Source: an uncultured SAR116 cluster alpha proteobacterium
GTDB taxonomy: Bacteria; Pseudomonadota; Alphaproteobacteria; Puniceispirillales; Marisalimonadaceae
Reading direction: 5' to 3'
Assembly: GCA_902543145.1 (NCBI GenBank)
Contig: CACBXG010000001.1
Span: forward strand, 124,001 to 188,000
DNA length: 64,000 nt
Below the pieces are notes generated by a model. That model did no database searches. It had not been told where the DNA came from and saw only the letters and a program-made list of their open reading frames with translations. Position 1 is the stretch's first letter; each line of letters begins with the position of its first letter. A program made the position numbers and the translations under genes. Below, in pieces: positions 9,422 to 18,076 of this stretch.

Positions 9422-9934
9422 TTGCCTTACACTTTAGATGATTTAGTTCAAGATATTAAAGAAATAATTAATATCGAAAGTATGCCAGATGGCTCAGATA
9501 AAATTTGTTATTTTGTTTCGAAAGCCTTGATGGACCAAAATTTTATAACTGACAATCTTCCTGATAGAGCAAATGGTGAATTACCTAGGCAAATACTTTA
9601 TGAAGATAAAGACACAGGTTTTTGTGTTTGTGGTCATGTCCATGATAATGGAGCCATAGGAAGCCCTCATGACCATGGAACAAGCTGGGCCATTTATGGA
9701 CAAGCCTCTGGTGAAACAGAAATGACTGATTGGGAAATTGTTGAAAAAAATAATTCAGATAATGTCGTAAATGTTAAACTAAAAAAAACATATATTATGA
9801 AAGCTGGTGATGTGCATTTTTATGATGTAGGACATGTCCATTCACCAGTTAGAAAGCATCCAGTTAGATTATTAAGGATTGAAGGGGCCAACTTGGATAA
9901 TATAAAAAGATCTAATATTAGAGTAATTAACTAA
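9422..9934 (+). CDS. Cupin protein, cysteine-dioxygenase-like
   Basis: This is a small single-cupin protein of about 170 residues. The metal motif PHDHGTSW, followed by IYGQASGETEMTDWE, and a later His in YDVGHVHSP resemble the three-histidine iron site of thiol dioxygenases (cysteine or mercaptopropionate dioxygenase), which make sulfinates. I chose the TTG at 9422 because a strong GGAGG lies five bases before it; the earlier TTG at 9410 overlaps that site. Its 3' end overlaps the convergent rhodanese gene by 8 bp. The sulfur-themed neighbours favour a thiol substrate, but this is inference. Confidence 0.65.
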   Translation: MPYTLDDLVQDIKEIINIESMPDGSDKICYFVSKALMDQNFITDNLPDRANGELPRQILYEDKDTGFCVCGHVHDNGAIGSPHDHGTSWAIYGQASGETEMTDWEIVEKNNSDNVVNVKLKKTYIMKAGDVHFYDVGHVHSPVRKHPVRLLRIEGANLDNIKRSNIRVIN

Positions 9935-11486
9935 AAAATTCCCTTTCTTCTTCATCCATGTTTTCTATTAAATCTTTTTCCCATTTTAAGTAATTTTTTG
10001 CGTGTTCTTTATTTCCTTGATGACGAAGGTGTGTATGAAAATTAAAATCAATAAATTTTTCATCTAATTCAACTTCTTTTGTATCAATATAATCTAAATA
10101 ATGTTCAACGTCTGTTTCATTCCAATGATATACTTGAACCACATACTTTGGATCTTTTTCTTGAAGATCACTTACAATTAGACTTGCTTTGGGTAAATCA
10201 TTGCTTACTAGAATGATAGATTTGACATTGTGCGGCATCTCGTTTGTTATTATTAATCTATTAGTCCAAACTGACTTCTTTATTCTTTTTTTGCAATAAT
10301 CAACGCTGTTTCGAATGTCAAATATAGGAATATTTTTTAAAGTTTTTAAATTCTCTAATTTAATTAAATTTATGGGGCCAGTTTTAAAGTTTATATTATG
10401 TGTAAGATTTAAATTTTTAATTTTTTTAAAGCTTTCATTTATAACATAACAATGATAGTTCATTTTCTCTAACCATAATGCTGTCATACCTGCTCTTACT
10501 AGATCACCATCATCAAACAAAATTACATGTGATTTTAATACACCAATATATTTATCAGTGGCTTGTACTAATTGACCACCAGGTACATTTCTTAATTTAG
10601 ATAATTTATTTTTTTGATTTGAGTTTGTTCTTACATCAAAAACATATGAAGTTATGTTTTTATCATTAATTAGTTTTTGGACTTGATTAAAATCGACGAT
10701 TTCAACTTTATTTTCTAATAAGTTTACTATCTTTTCTCTAAGCTCATCAATTTTTTCATTCTTTGGTGTTTTGTCCAAAAATTTTGTTTTTTTATGATCT
10801 AGTTTTAAATTAGCTAAAAACCATCCTTGTGTCCCATTCTCTAATGCAAAAACTTTATTTTTGATACCAAAATTTATAAGTGTTTGAGCGCCAATTATTG
10901 ATCTCGTTCTACCCGCGCAATTAATTATTATTTCAGTATTTGAACTTTTTATTATTTCAGAAATTCTAAAGGGTATTTCAGCATTTGGACAACAGACACT
11001 TCCAGGTATACTCATCTTGTTATATTCATCAAACGGTCTACCATCTAATATAATAATATCTTTCTTTTCTTTTTGTTTCTTAGATAATTGAGATGCAGTT
11101 ATGGATGGTGTATTAAATTTTTGTTCAACTAATTCCCCGAAACTTTTACTAGGCACGTTAATTCCGTCAAACAGATGAAAGTTAGACTTTTCCCAACCAT
11201 CAACCCCATTTTTTAAAATAAAAATATTTATATATCTTAAATTTTTCGCTAGTTTATAAACTATTTCTGAAATTCCGTCATTATTATCAAACAACACTAT
11301 TCGAACATTTTTGTTAGGTAATAGCTTTTCCACATTTATCTCAAATTCACTAAATGGAATTGAGATAGAAAACAATGGATGACCTGCAGTGTGTTGAGCT
11401 GTCTCTCTAACGTCAATAAAAGCTAATTCTTTTTCATCTGAAATCCAACTTTTTACTGTTTTGGCTTCTACAAAATTTTTCATCAT
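9927..11486 (-). CDS. Four-domain rhodanese-like sulfurtransferase
   Basis: This protein of about 519 residues is built from four tandem rhodanese-like domains, each recognised by a DVR/DGR/DIR strand and a later loop. Only the second domain keeps a catalytic cysteine (Cys190 in NCAGRTRS). In domains 1, 3 and 4 the loop reads LFDNNDG, LFDDGDL and VSNDLP, so these are probably non-catalytic. It would move sulfane sulfur from a persulfide or thiosulfate to an acceptor. ATG at 11486 is preferred to an upstream TTG at 11495. It is convergent with the cupin and divergent from the thiamine-diphosphate enzyme. Confidence 0.8.
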   Translation of the reverse strand: MMKNFVEAKTVKSWISDEKELAFIDVRETAQHTAGHPLFSISIPFSEFEINVEKLLPNKNVRIVLFDNNDGISEIVYKLAKNLRYINIFILKNGVDGWEKSNFHLFDGINVPSKSFGELVEQKFNTPSITASQLSKKQKEKKDIIILDGRPFDEYNKMSIPGSVCCPNAEIPFRISEIIKSSNTEIIINCAGRTRSIIGAQTLINFGIKNKVFALENGTQGWFLANLKLDHKKTKFLDKTPKNEKIDELREKIVNLLENKVEIVDFNQVQKLINDKNITSYVFDVRTNSNQKNKLSKLRNVPGGQLVQATDKYIGVLKSHVILFDDGDLVRAGMTALWLEKMNYHCYVINESFKKIKNLNLTHNINFKTGPINLIKLENLKTLKNIPIFDIRNSVDYCKKRIKKSVWTNRLIITNEMPHNVKSIILVSNDLPKASLIVSDLQEKDPKYVVQVYHWNETDVEHYLDYIDTKEVELDEKFIDFNFHTHLRHQGNKEHAKNYLKWEKDLIENMDEEEREFFS

Positions 11487-11557
11487 ATAATACAATAATT
11501 GATTTAAATTTAATAATTTAAAAAATTAATATATGTTTTTTGATAAGGATAGTCAAA

Positions 11558-13222
11558 ATGGGGGATATCATGAAAGACTACAATGTGGGAGATTTGGTTT
11601 CGGAGTTTTTGCATCAAATAGATGTTAAGGACGTTTTTGGTGTGGTCTCTGTGCATAATATACCAATGCTAGATGCAATTGGTAGAAGGAATCATATTAG
11701 AATGATCCCTGCAAGAGGTGAAATGGGAGCTGGCCATATGGCTGATGGTTATGCTAGAGCACATAATGGACTTGGTGTTGTATTTACAAGTACTGGCCCT
11801 GGTGCAGCTAATGTTGCGGGTGCAATTGTTGAATCTCGTTTTGCAGGTTCGTCTGTTTTGCACTTTACAGGCCAAACTGCAACAGAAAATTTAGATAAAA
11901 ATCAAGGTACAGTCCATGACGTCCCTAATCAATTAGGCATGCTTAGTTCAATTTCTAAAGAGGCCATTAGAATTGATGATGAAGATGAGGCTTTAGAAAA
12001 ATTAATCTATGCATGTAAGATTGCACTTACATCTCCAAAAGGACCAGTTTCAATTGAGATACCTATAGATATTCAAAGAAAAAAAATCAAAAGACCTGCT
12101 TTGTTAGACACTATTAGTTTACCTCATATAAATGGTGAATTAGGTGATACAAAATCTCTAGATAGAATAGAAAATTATATAAAATCTTCTAAGAGAAAAA
12201 TTATATGGGTAGGAAATGGAGCTAAGTTCGCAACTGAAGAAGTTAATCTTTTCATTAAAATGGGCTTTGCAGTAGTAACAAGTACTCAAGGTAGAGGAGT
12301 GGTTTCAGAAACAAATAAAATGTGTTTGGGAGCTTTTAATGCAGTCCCTTTAATAGAGGAGTTTTATAAAACATTAGATCTAATGCTTGTAGTAGGGAGT
12401 AGATTAAGAGGTCATGAGACTAGAGATATGTCATTAGAGTTACCAAAGAATTTAGTACAAATTGATATAGATCCAAGCGCTAAAAATAGAACGTACAAAA
12501 CAAATCAGTTTCATTGTGGAGATGCTAAAAAGGTTCTGGCTGAATTAGCTAAAAGATTAGACGGTAAGATTTCTGTAAATAATGAGTGGATAGATGAGGT
12601 TAGTGATTTAAAAAATCGAATTTATTTTGATTATAAAAACATGTTAGGTGCGTATAAAGATTTTCCAGAAATAATAAGAAATATTCTCCCAAAAGATGGA
12701 AAGTGGGTTAGAGACGTCACTATTTCAAACAGTATGTGGGGCAACCGAATGATGTATATAAATGATCCTACTGAAAATATTTATCCTGTTGGAGCGGCAA
12801 TTGGGCCTGGGATGGCTTTGGCTATTGGAGCCTCAATTGCTAGTGAGGGGAAAAAAACAATAGCAATGTGTGGAGATGGAGGGTTTATGCTTAATGTTCC
12901 AGATTTGTGGACTGCTTCTGAAACCAATTGTGATGTTGTATTTTTAGTGATGAATGACAACGGTTATGGTGTCATAAAACACATACAAGATAGTATGTAT
13001 GCTGGAAGAAAATTTTTTGCAGATTTAATGGTACCAAATTTTGAAGATTTAGCAAAAGCAGCCAAAATGAAATATAAGAAAATAGACTATGCAAAAGATT
13101 TAGAAAAGGTACTTAAGGAGGCTGTAAATTTTGATGGTCCGGTATTAGTAGAGGTAAATGTAGCATCAGTTGGAGAAATGCCTCGTTACTTTGCTCCTCC
13201 TCCTCACGCTCTTAAAAAATAA
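11558..13222 (+). CDS. Thiamine-diphosphate enzyme, acetolactate-synthase-like
   Basis: This is a three-domain thiamine-diphosphate enzyme of about 554 residues. The N-terminal pyrimidine domain has the cofactor-activating Glu in ARGEMGAGHMADGYAR and the STGPGAAN turn. The C-terminal domain has GDGGFMLN followed by NDNGYG, the magnesium/diphosphate motif. It would decarboxylate or cleave a 2-oxo acid or carboligate the product. No regulatory small subunit is adjacent, so true acetolactate synthase is unlikely. A GATAAGGATAG stretch 8 bp before ATG 11558 supports that start over TTG 11540; ATG 11570 is possible. The TauE-like gene follows at 1 bp, so both are co-expressed. Confidence 0.8.
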   Translation: MGDIMKDYNVGDLVSEFLHQIDVKDVFGVVSVHNIPMLDAIGRRNHIRMIPARGEMGAGHMADGYARAHNGLGVVFTSTGPGAANVAGAIVESRFAGSSVLHFTGQTATENLDKNQGTVHDVPNQLGMLSSISKEAIRIDDEDEALEKLIYACKIALTSPKGPVSIEIPIDIQRKKIKRPALLDTISLPHINGELGDTKSLDRIENYIKSSKRKIIWVGNGAKFATEEVNLFIKMGFAVVTSTQGRGVVSETNKMCLGAFNAVPLIEEFYKTLDLMLVVGSRLRGHETRDMSLELPKNLVQIDIDPSAKNRTYKTNQFHCGDAKKVLAELAKRLDGKISVNNEWIDEVSDLKNRIYFDYKNMLGAYKDFPEIIRNILPKDGKWVRDVTISNSMWGNRMMYINDPTENIYPVGAAIGPGMALAIGASIASEGKKTIAMCGDGGFMLNVPDLWTASETNCDVVFLVMNDNGYGVIKHIQDSMYAGRKFFADLMVPNFEDLAKAAKMKYKKIDYAKDLEKVLKEAVNFDGPVLVEVNVASVGEMPRYFAPPPHALKK

Positions 13223-13223
13223 A

Positions 13224-13976
13224 ATGTTTGAGTTTCCTGAATCAATCTCAAACTTAACAGCATATTTTTTAATTTTTGCCAGTATGGCTACGTCATTTAT
13301 TACTTCAGCCTTTGGAATTGGAGGAGGAGCAATTTTATTAGGATTATTAGCAGTCAAACTTCCACCCGTAGCATTATTGCCAATACATGGAATTGTTCAA
13401 GTAGGTTCTAACCTTGGAAGAACAATAATTTTTTTCAAAGACATTAAAAAGGAAACTTTAATTCCATTTACTATTGGGACTATTATTGGTTCTATAATTG
13501 GAGGTTCCATTTTTATTCAAATAAATGCGTGGTTGCTTCAGTTATCAATATCTTTATTTATATTATGGTCAGTATACGGCAAAATTCCAATTATAGGGTC
13601 AAAACAAATAACAATTGGTGGTGTGTTCTCAGGTTTTATGACAATGTTTTTTGGAGCATCGGGAACCTTGGTAGCAGGAATGGTGAAAACACTGAATCTC
13701 GAACCAGTAAGACATCTAGCAACACATTCAGCATTAATGTCTATACAACATTTAATTAAGGCAGTGGTATTTGGATTTGTTGGTTTTGCTTACTCAGAAT
13801 ATTTTTTACTTATTTTTTTAATGATAATAAGTGGATTTGCAGGAACTATTTTAGGAAAAAAAATTTTAGTAAAATATGGAAGTAAATATTTTAAAATTAT
13901 TTTAAATGCAACTCTTACAATTATTGCAATATACCTCCTTTGGAATGCAATTATTATGAGTAAAATTTTAGATTAA
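13224..13976 (+). CDS. TauE/SafE-family membrane permease
   Basis: This is an integral membrane protein of about 250 residues with seven or eight hydrophobic segments. The repeated family motif appears as FGIGGGAIL (near residue 30) and again as FFGASGTLVAGM in the second half. Members are proposed to export sulfite, sulfoacetate or other organosulfur anions. The ATG at 13224 lies one base after the stop of the thiamine enzyme; a start at 13170 inside that gene is unlikely. Co-transcription with the thiamine enzyme, and the rhodanese and dioxygenase-like cupin nearby, suggest it removes a sulfur anion made by this cluster, which is inference. Confidence 0.8.
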   Translation: MFEFPESISNLTAYFLIFASMATSFITSAFGIGGGAILLGLLAVKLPPVALLPIHGIVQVGSNLGRTIIFFKDIKKETLIPFTIGTIIGSIIGGSIFIQINAWLLQLSISLFILWSVYGKIPIIGSKQITIGGVFSGFMTMFFGASGTLVAGMVKTLNLEPVRHLATHSALMSIQHLIKAVVFGFVGFAYSEYFLLIFLMIISGFAGTILGKKILVKYGSKYFKIILNATLTIIAIYLLWNAIIMSKILD

Positions 13977-13977
13977 T

Positions 13978-15462
13978 TTAATCTTTTTGCTTAGTTATCC
14001 AAGAAAAAATCATAGGTCCACATAAACCTAAAAAGGCAAATACTAAAAACATAAGTGCAAGTGGTTGAGTAAGTATCATCCACCACGCTCCATCAAACAT
14101 TTTAAGAGAATGTTGTAAATTTGTTTCTACCATCTCTCCTAAAATAAGACCGACAGCAATTGGAGCAACTGAAAAACCATGTCTTCTTGCAAAAAAACCA
14201 ATAACTCCAAAAATCAATGCTAACCAAACATCTAAAAGTTGTCCTTGAAAAGCATATGCACCAATCACTGATAAAGCAAAAACAATAGGCCACAAAATCT
14301 GTGTTGGAACTAGTGATACTCTAGCAAATAACTTAGCGGCATAAAGGCCCATCAACATAAACATTACATTTGCAACAAACATTGAACCGAAGATTTGATA
14401 AACTTTTTCTACTTGCTCAGTAAACAAGTAAACACCAGGTCTCAACCCATGAACCATAAGTCCAACAAGTATTATTGCAGTTGTCCCACTACCAGGTATA
14501 CCAAGAACCATTGTAGGAACCATAGCTCCACCAGTTGCTGCATTGTTTGCAGCCTCCGCGCCAGCAATGCCTTCAATAGAACCTTTACCAAATTCTTTCT
14601 TATTTTTTGACCATCTTCTTGCTTCTGAATAACCTATCATTGATGCAACAGTTGCACCTTCAGCTGGCAAGACACCTATAAATGTTCCAATACCACAAGA
14701 TCTAAGTATTGTTTTCCAAATCTTTTTATAATCCTCTAAGGTTGGAAGTTTTACAGCTTTCATACTAACAGTATTTACAATTTTATTAACTGTTTTGGAT
14801 TGAACTAAAAGCTCTGATATTGCAAAAAGACCAATAAATATTGGAACAAAGTGCAAACCTTCGTACAATTCATAATTACCAAACATAAATCTTTCTATGC
14901 CGGTAACACGTTCAGCACCTATAGTTGAAAGCCAAACTCCAAATATTCCGCCAATAAGATTTTTCACAGCACCACCCGCACTAATACTTGCTAGCATTGA
15001 TAATCCAAAAACTGTTAAAGCAAAATATTCTGGTGATCTAAACTCGTAAGCAACCCTTGCCAATAATGGAGCAGCAAAACATAAAATTAGAACAGAAAAT
15101 ATACCTCCTACTGTACTTGAAATTACAGCAATACCAAGAGCCCTACCTGCTTCACCTTTTTGTGCTAATGGATATCCATCAAAAGTAGTAGCTGCTGCTG
15201 CAGAAGTACCAGGAGTATTGATCAAAATTGCCGTAATTGATCCTGCGAATGTGGCAGAAACATAAATAGTAGCTAGAACGGCAATAGCATGAACGGGATC
15301 CATAGTTAATGTAAATGGAAGAAGTAATGCAGCGCCAGTTGTTGCACCTAATCCTGGGAGGACACCAATTATAACCCCTAATATTGTAGTTGCAAAGATC
15401 AATCCTAATAAATATGGATCAACTACAACTGATGCCATTGCAGAAATTGCTTGCTCAAACAT
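13978..15462 (-). CDS. tctA: Tripartite tricarboxylate transporter, large permease TctA
   Basis: This 494-residue inner-membrane protein of about twelve segments is the large permease of a TTT carrier. Typical signatures are GVLPGLGATTGAALLLPFT near the N-terminus, FAGSITAILINTPGTSAA, the pseudo-repeat GVLPAEGATVASM, and VLGIPGSGTTA. With the small subunit it moves a carboxylate delivered by the periplasmic protein, driven by an ion gradient. It is the last gene of tctC-tctB-tctA, 11 bp after tctB, with an AGGAAAG ribosome site. Known substrates in the family include citrate, tartrate and terephthalate; the substrate here is not evident. Confidence 0.93.
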   Translation of the reverse strand: MFEQAISAMASVVVDPYLLGLIFATTILGVIIGVLPGLGATTGAALLLPFTLTMDPVHAIAVLATIYVSATFAGSITAILINTPGTSAAAATTFDGYPLAQKGEAGRALGIAVISSTVGGIFSVLILCFAAPLLARVAYEFRSPEYFALTVFGLSMLASISAGGAVKNLIGGIFGVWLSTIGAERVTGIERFMFGNYELYEGLHFVPIFIGLFAISELLVQSKTVNKIVNTVSMKAVKLPTLEDYKKIWKTILRSCGIGTFIGVLPAEGATVASMIGYSEARRWSKNKKEFGKGSIEGIAGAEAANNAATGGAMVPTMVLGIPGSGTTAIILVGLMVHGLRPGVYLFTEQVEKVYQIFGSMFVANVMFMLMGLYAAKLFARVSLVPTQILWPIVFALSVIGAYAFQGQLLDVWLALIFGVIGFFARRHGFSVAPIAVGLILGEMVETNLQHSLKMFDGAWWMILTQPLALMFLVFAFLGLCGPMIFSWITKQKD

Positions 15463-15473
15463 AAATATCTTTC

Positions 15474-15932
15474 CTAACCATAGTACAAATTCATTAATAT
15501 ACCTCTTGGAAATCTGATTTTTAAAACATAGTCAAATAATAAAAAAATCAACCCAGGAGTTATTGTGGCGGTCAAAAAAGCAACCCAAATCCTTCTCTCG
15601 CCCCATAAAATACTCATTAAAAAAATTACAACAAAAATTCCAATAAACATATCTGTATAAACAGTTAACAAATAAAATAGTAGAAATAAAAACATACTTC
15701 CCCAAGTATGATATTTCTCTAAAGCTATAGGCTTTGGATTGTTTTTATAAAATTGAAAACTCAAAATTCCGATTAAAATCAGTTTCAAAATCATCAAAAA
15801 TATCGGGAATGATCTAGCCTGCATGCTATCACCAACAATCATTTCAGGTGACGTATCAAGCTGTAAGGCAATTGCAATAACTGCAAGCGAAAAAATGGTT
15901 AATATTAATGGAACTAAATAGATATTTTTCAT
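15474..15932 (-). CDS. tctB: Tripartite tricarboxylate transporter, small permease TctB
   Basis: This is a 152-residue membrane protein with four hydrophobic segments (near residues 5-23, 42-60, 76-110 and 118-138). The sequence is poorly conserved, as is usual in the family, so the call rests on size, topology and its place between TctC and TctA. It forms the permease complex with TctA. A hairpin lies between the tctC stop and this start. Confidence 0.85.
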   Translation of the reverse strand: MKNIYLVPLILTIFSLAVIAIALQLDTSPEMIVGDSMQARSFPIFLMILKLILIGILSFQFYKNNPKPIALEKYHTWGSMFLFLLFYLLTVYTDMFIGIFVVIFLMSILWGERRIWVAFLTATITPGLIFLLFDYVLKIRFPRGILMNLYYG

Positions 15933-15942
15933 AATTTTTATT

Positions 15943-15970
15943 AAAGACCCCTCATATTTGAGAGGTCTTT
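15943..15970 (-). terminator. Hairpin between tctC and tctB (partial terminator)
   Basis: Read on the minus strand, AAAGACCTCTC, a six-base loop and GAGGGGTCTTT form an 11-pair stem with one G-U pair, followed by an A/T-rich stretch with a short U run. It lies just after the tctC stop and ends 11 bp before tctB. It would let the binding protein be made in excess and stabilise the tctC transcript. Confidence 0.75.
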
Positions 15971-15987
15971 ATCTTCTTTTTCTATTT

Positions 15988-16965
15988 TTATTTTAATAAG
16001 CCCATTTCTTTTAAGGCAGGACCAAACTCACCCACCATAAATGCAATTTGCTTACCCCATGGACCTGATGGCTGTGGTGATGTACTATCCAATCCTGAGT
16101 TAGCTAGGTAAGCCTGATACATTGAATGTTTCATAGCTTTTTGAATACCTTTTTCCATTTCAGCAACTCTAGCCTTATCTACACCAGCATGTGTTACAAA
16201 TCCTCTAGTTGTAGATAAAACAAGGTCAATGCCCAATTCTTTAGCTGTCTTAGCTTTTGGAATTGGAGCCATTCCGTTTTCTGCTAAAATAACAAGTGGA
16301 CAAATATCTCCAGCTTCAACAGGTGCTGCAGCTTCTGATAAGTTTAATGTTCCTACATCAACTTCCCCAGCAACTAGTCTTGTAGCTAATTCTCCACCAC
16401 CTTTGTAAGGGATGTATTTTGGCATTTTTTGGCCAAGTCTCTTAGCCCATAAAAAGACAGTTATATGGTCAATAGTACCAGTGTGTGTGCCACCAAAAGT
16501 AATTTTATCGCCTTTTTTCATACCAGCAACAAAATCTTCAGGTGTCTTATAAGGACTTTTCTTACAATTAACCATTAAAATTTGTGGATCATTAGTACCT
16601 CTTGAAATTGGTGCCATATCCTCAACTTTTAACTTTGTTTTACCCATTGCCATTGTGATTGCATGACCAACAGTAAATGTTAAAATAGTGTTGCCATCGG
16701 CAGGTCTTGTCATAAAGTAGTTCATTGCAGCTGCACCACCGCCACCTCTTTTATTAACAACAACCATATCTTGCTTAAGAGTTCTTCTTGAACGAAGCAT
16801 CATCATTCTTGAGTTGACGTCGGTTCCTCCGCCAGCTCCCGCATGAGTAACAACTTCAATCGCAGGCTTTTTTGAAGCCAGAGTAGGAGCAGTAGTGAAA
16901 GCAATAGCTGATACTATTGCAGCCAGACCAGTTCCAACTTTAAAAAGTGTTTTAGATTTTATCAT
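15988..16965 (-). CDS. tctC: Tripartite tricarboxylate transporter, periplasmic binding protein TctC
   Basis: The protein has 325 residues with a signal peptide of about 30 (KTLFKVGTGLAAIVSAIAF, then TLAS before the mature KKPAIEVV). The Bug-fold hallmarks are the early HAGAGGGTDVNSR loop, KRGGGGAAAMNYF, and IPYKGGGELATRLVAGEVDVG. It binds a carboxylate in the periplasm and hands it to TctAB. A clear GGAGG ribosome site precedes the ATG. The leader contains two dyads (16989-17002 and 17031-17050), which are candidate regulatory sites. The substrate cannot be predicted from the sequence. Confidence 0.92.
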   Translation of the reverse strand: MIKSKTLFKVGTGLAAIVSAIAFTTAPTLASKKPAIEVVTHAGAGGGTDVNSRMMMLRSRRTLKQDMVVVNKRGGGGAAAMNYFMTRPADGNTILTFTVGHAITMAMGKTKLKVEDMAPISRGTNDPQILMVNCKKSPYKTPEDFVAGMKKGDKITFGGTHTGTIDHITVFLWAKRLGQKMPKYIPYKGGGELATRLVAGEVDVGTLNLSEAAAPVEAGDICPLVILAENGMAPIPKAKTAKELGIDLVLSTTRGFVTHAGVDKARVAEMEKGIQKAMKHSMYQAYLANSGLDSTSPQPSGPWGKQIAFMVGEFGPALKEMGLLK

Positions 16966-16988
16966 TTATTTTCCTCCGTAATGATTAT

Positions 16989-17002
16989 CCAGCTAATGCT
17001 GG
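16989..17002 (-). promoter_or_regulatory. GC-richer dyad in tctC leader
   Basis: CCAGC, a TAAT spacer and GCTGG form a 5-bp stem about 24 bp before the tctC start. It stands out in an otherwise AT-rich leader. It could be an operator half or a small RNA hairpin; the function is unproven. Confidence 0.35.
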
Positions 17003-17030
17003 CTTGAAATACCATTAAAATAGTATTGTC

Positions 17031-17050
17031 TTGAGTAATTAAATACTCAA
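17031..17050 (-). promoter_or_regulatory. Candidate operator dyad upstream of tctC
   Basis: A 7-bp inverted repeat, TTGAGTA, six bases, TACTCAA, lies between a minus-strand TATAAT (17067-17062) and the tctC start. The size and spacing resemble a site for a dimeric repressor controlling the transporter. No regulator gene is adjacent. Confidence 0.4.
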
Positions 17051-17147
17051 CCCCATTCAACATTATAGCAACTTAGAAATTTCAAATTACTTACTAAATG
17101 AATAGTTTGATTATTACGAATTAAAATTACGAGTCAAGCACTACAAG

Positions 17148-17187
17148 AGTTAAATGATGAATTTGTTAATAGTTAAATAATGAATTT
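17148..17187. repeat. Pair of 17-bp direct repeats
   Basis: AGTTAAAT(G/A)ATGAATTT occurs at 17148-17164 and again at 17171-17187 with one mismatch, 23 bp apart. The second copy overlaps the stop codon of the small reverse-strand reading frame. It may be a tandem duplication or paired binding sites. Confidence 0.5.
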
Positions 17188-17353
17188 AATTATTAGGTTT
17201 ATCTTGAAAATTTGAACTCATATTAGATCTATAAAATTCAATAACTTGTGTTCTTGTAAGATCCGAGCTTTCTTCTTTCATAAAAACTTTAGAAATGTTT
17301 GGTGTAGCTGTAGCTAATTGAAAAATTACAGAAAATATTGATAACGGTTCCAA
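17186..17353 (-). CDS. Candidate 55-residue small protein
   Basis: A minus-strand frame begins with TTG at 17353, preceded by an AAGGAG ribosome site about seven bases upstream, and ends at TAA 17186. The product would have a mildly hydrophobic start (LSIFSVIFQLATATP), then a charged segment containing FMKEESSDLTRTQVIEFYRS. I do not recognise the family. The good ribosome site and coding-like composition in an otherwise empty 536-bp spacer support it, but it has no start at ATG and no known relative, so it remains tentative. Confidence 0.4.
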   Translation of the reverse strand: MEPLSIFSVIFQLATATPNISKVFMKEESSDLTRTQVIEFYRSNMSSNFQDKPNN

Positions 17354-17501
17354 ATTTAACTCCTTAGAATAAGATTAAACCTGCAATTGATATGCCATCC
17401 ATATTCTATGAGAAAATAAAAAATCAAAATAAAGCTTGTAATATATTGAAAATTTAAAAATTAATTTTAAATAAATATAACCAACATTTAGAATCGAAAT
17501 A

Positions 17502-18065
17502 ATGCCAGACTTTAGTATCATAAAAAAGTACAATGCTTCTAATATTAATGTTCCTAGCTCTATGGTAGATTGGATGAGATCCAATCATGCTGGAGAAACA
17601 GGCGCAGTTTGGATTTATATGGGTGCTAAATGTATATTTTGGAATAAAAAGATTCAGGATATGACCAAAGAACATTATGTAACTGAAAAGAATCACTTAA
17701 TTGTGATGGGTCATATCTTACCTAAAAGTAGTCATAGTAAACTCTTAATTTTGTGGAGAATATTAGGATTTGGTCTAGGATTTTTTTCTGCATTATTGGG
17801 CTATAGATTTTTTTGTGTAACAATTCAATCAGTGGAAACTTTTGTAGAAGAACATTACCAAGAACAAATTGATTTTTTATATAAAAACTCTACTTCTTTT
17901 AAATTACTTAGAGTGTTAGAAAAGTGTTGTGATGAAGAAGTAGAACATCAAGTGGATGCAAAACTCCAAAAGGGAAATGATAAGAATACTAGTTTTGAGA
18001 GATTTTGGTCAAATTTAATTGGATCTGGTTCTAGTCTTGCAGTAAATATTTCAAAACAATATTAG
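17502..18065 (+). CDS. coq7: Coq7-type 3-demethoxyubiquinol hydroxylase
   Basis: This 187-residue di-iron carboxylate protein hydroxylates demethoxyubiquinol in the late steps of ubiquinone synthesis, at the inner membrane. Iron ligands are visible as Glu32 in NHAGETGA, Glu62 and His65 in EKNH, then VEEHY and DEEVEH in the second half, matching the two-repeat Coq7 pattern. A hydrophobic stretch around residues 85-105 fits its membrane-facing surface. It heads a three-gene unit with a DCC protein and a small unknown protein. A COQ9 homologue, the usual partner of Coq7, is encoded at 60969. Confidence 0.92.
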   Translation: MPDFSIIKKYNASNINVPSSMVDWMRSNHAGETGAVWIYMGAKCIFWNKKIQDMTKEHYVTEKNHLIVMGHILPKSSHSKLLILWRILGFGLGFFSALLGYRFFCVTIQSVETFVEEHYQEQIDFLYKNSTSFKLLRVLEKCCDEEVEHQVDAKLQKGNDKNTSFERFWSNLIGSGSSLAVNISKQY

Positions 18066-18076
18066 GTTTAATAATT

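Noticed and set aside
13170-13223. Upstream start for the TauE-like protein inside the ThDP enzyme gene
   Set aside because: The extra 18 residues are encoded by the end of the preceding gene. ATG 13224 directly after its stop gives a normal family N-terminus.
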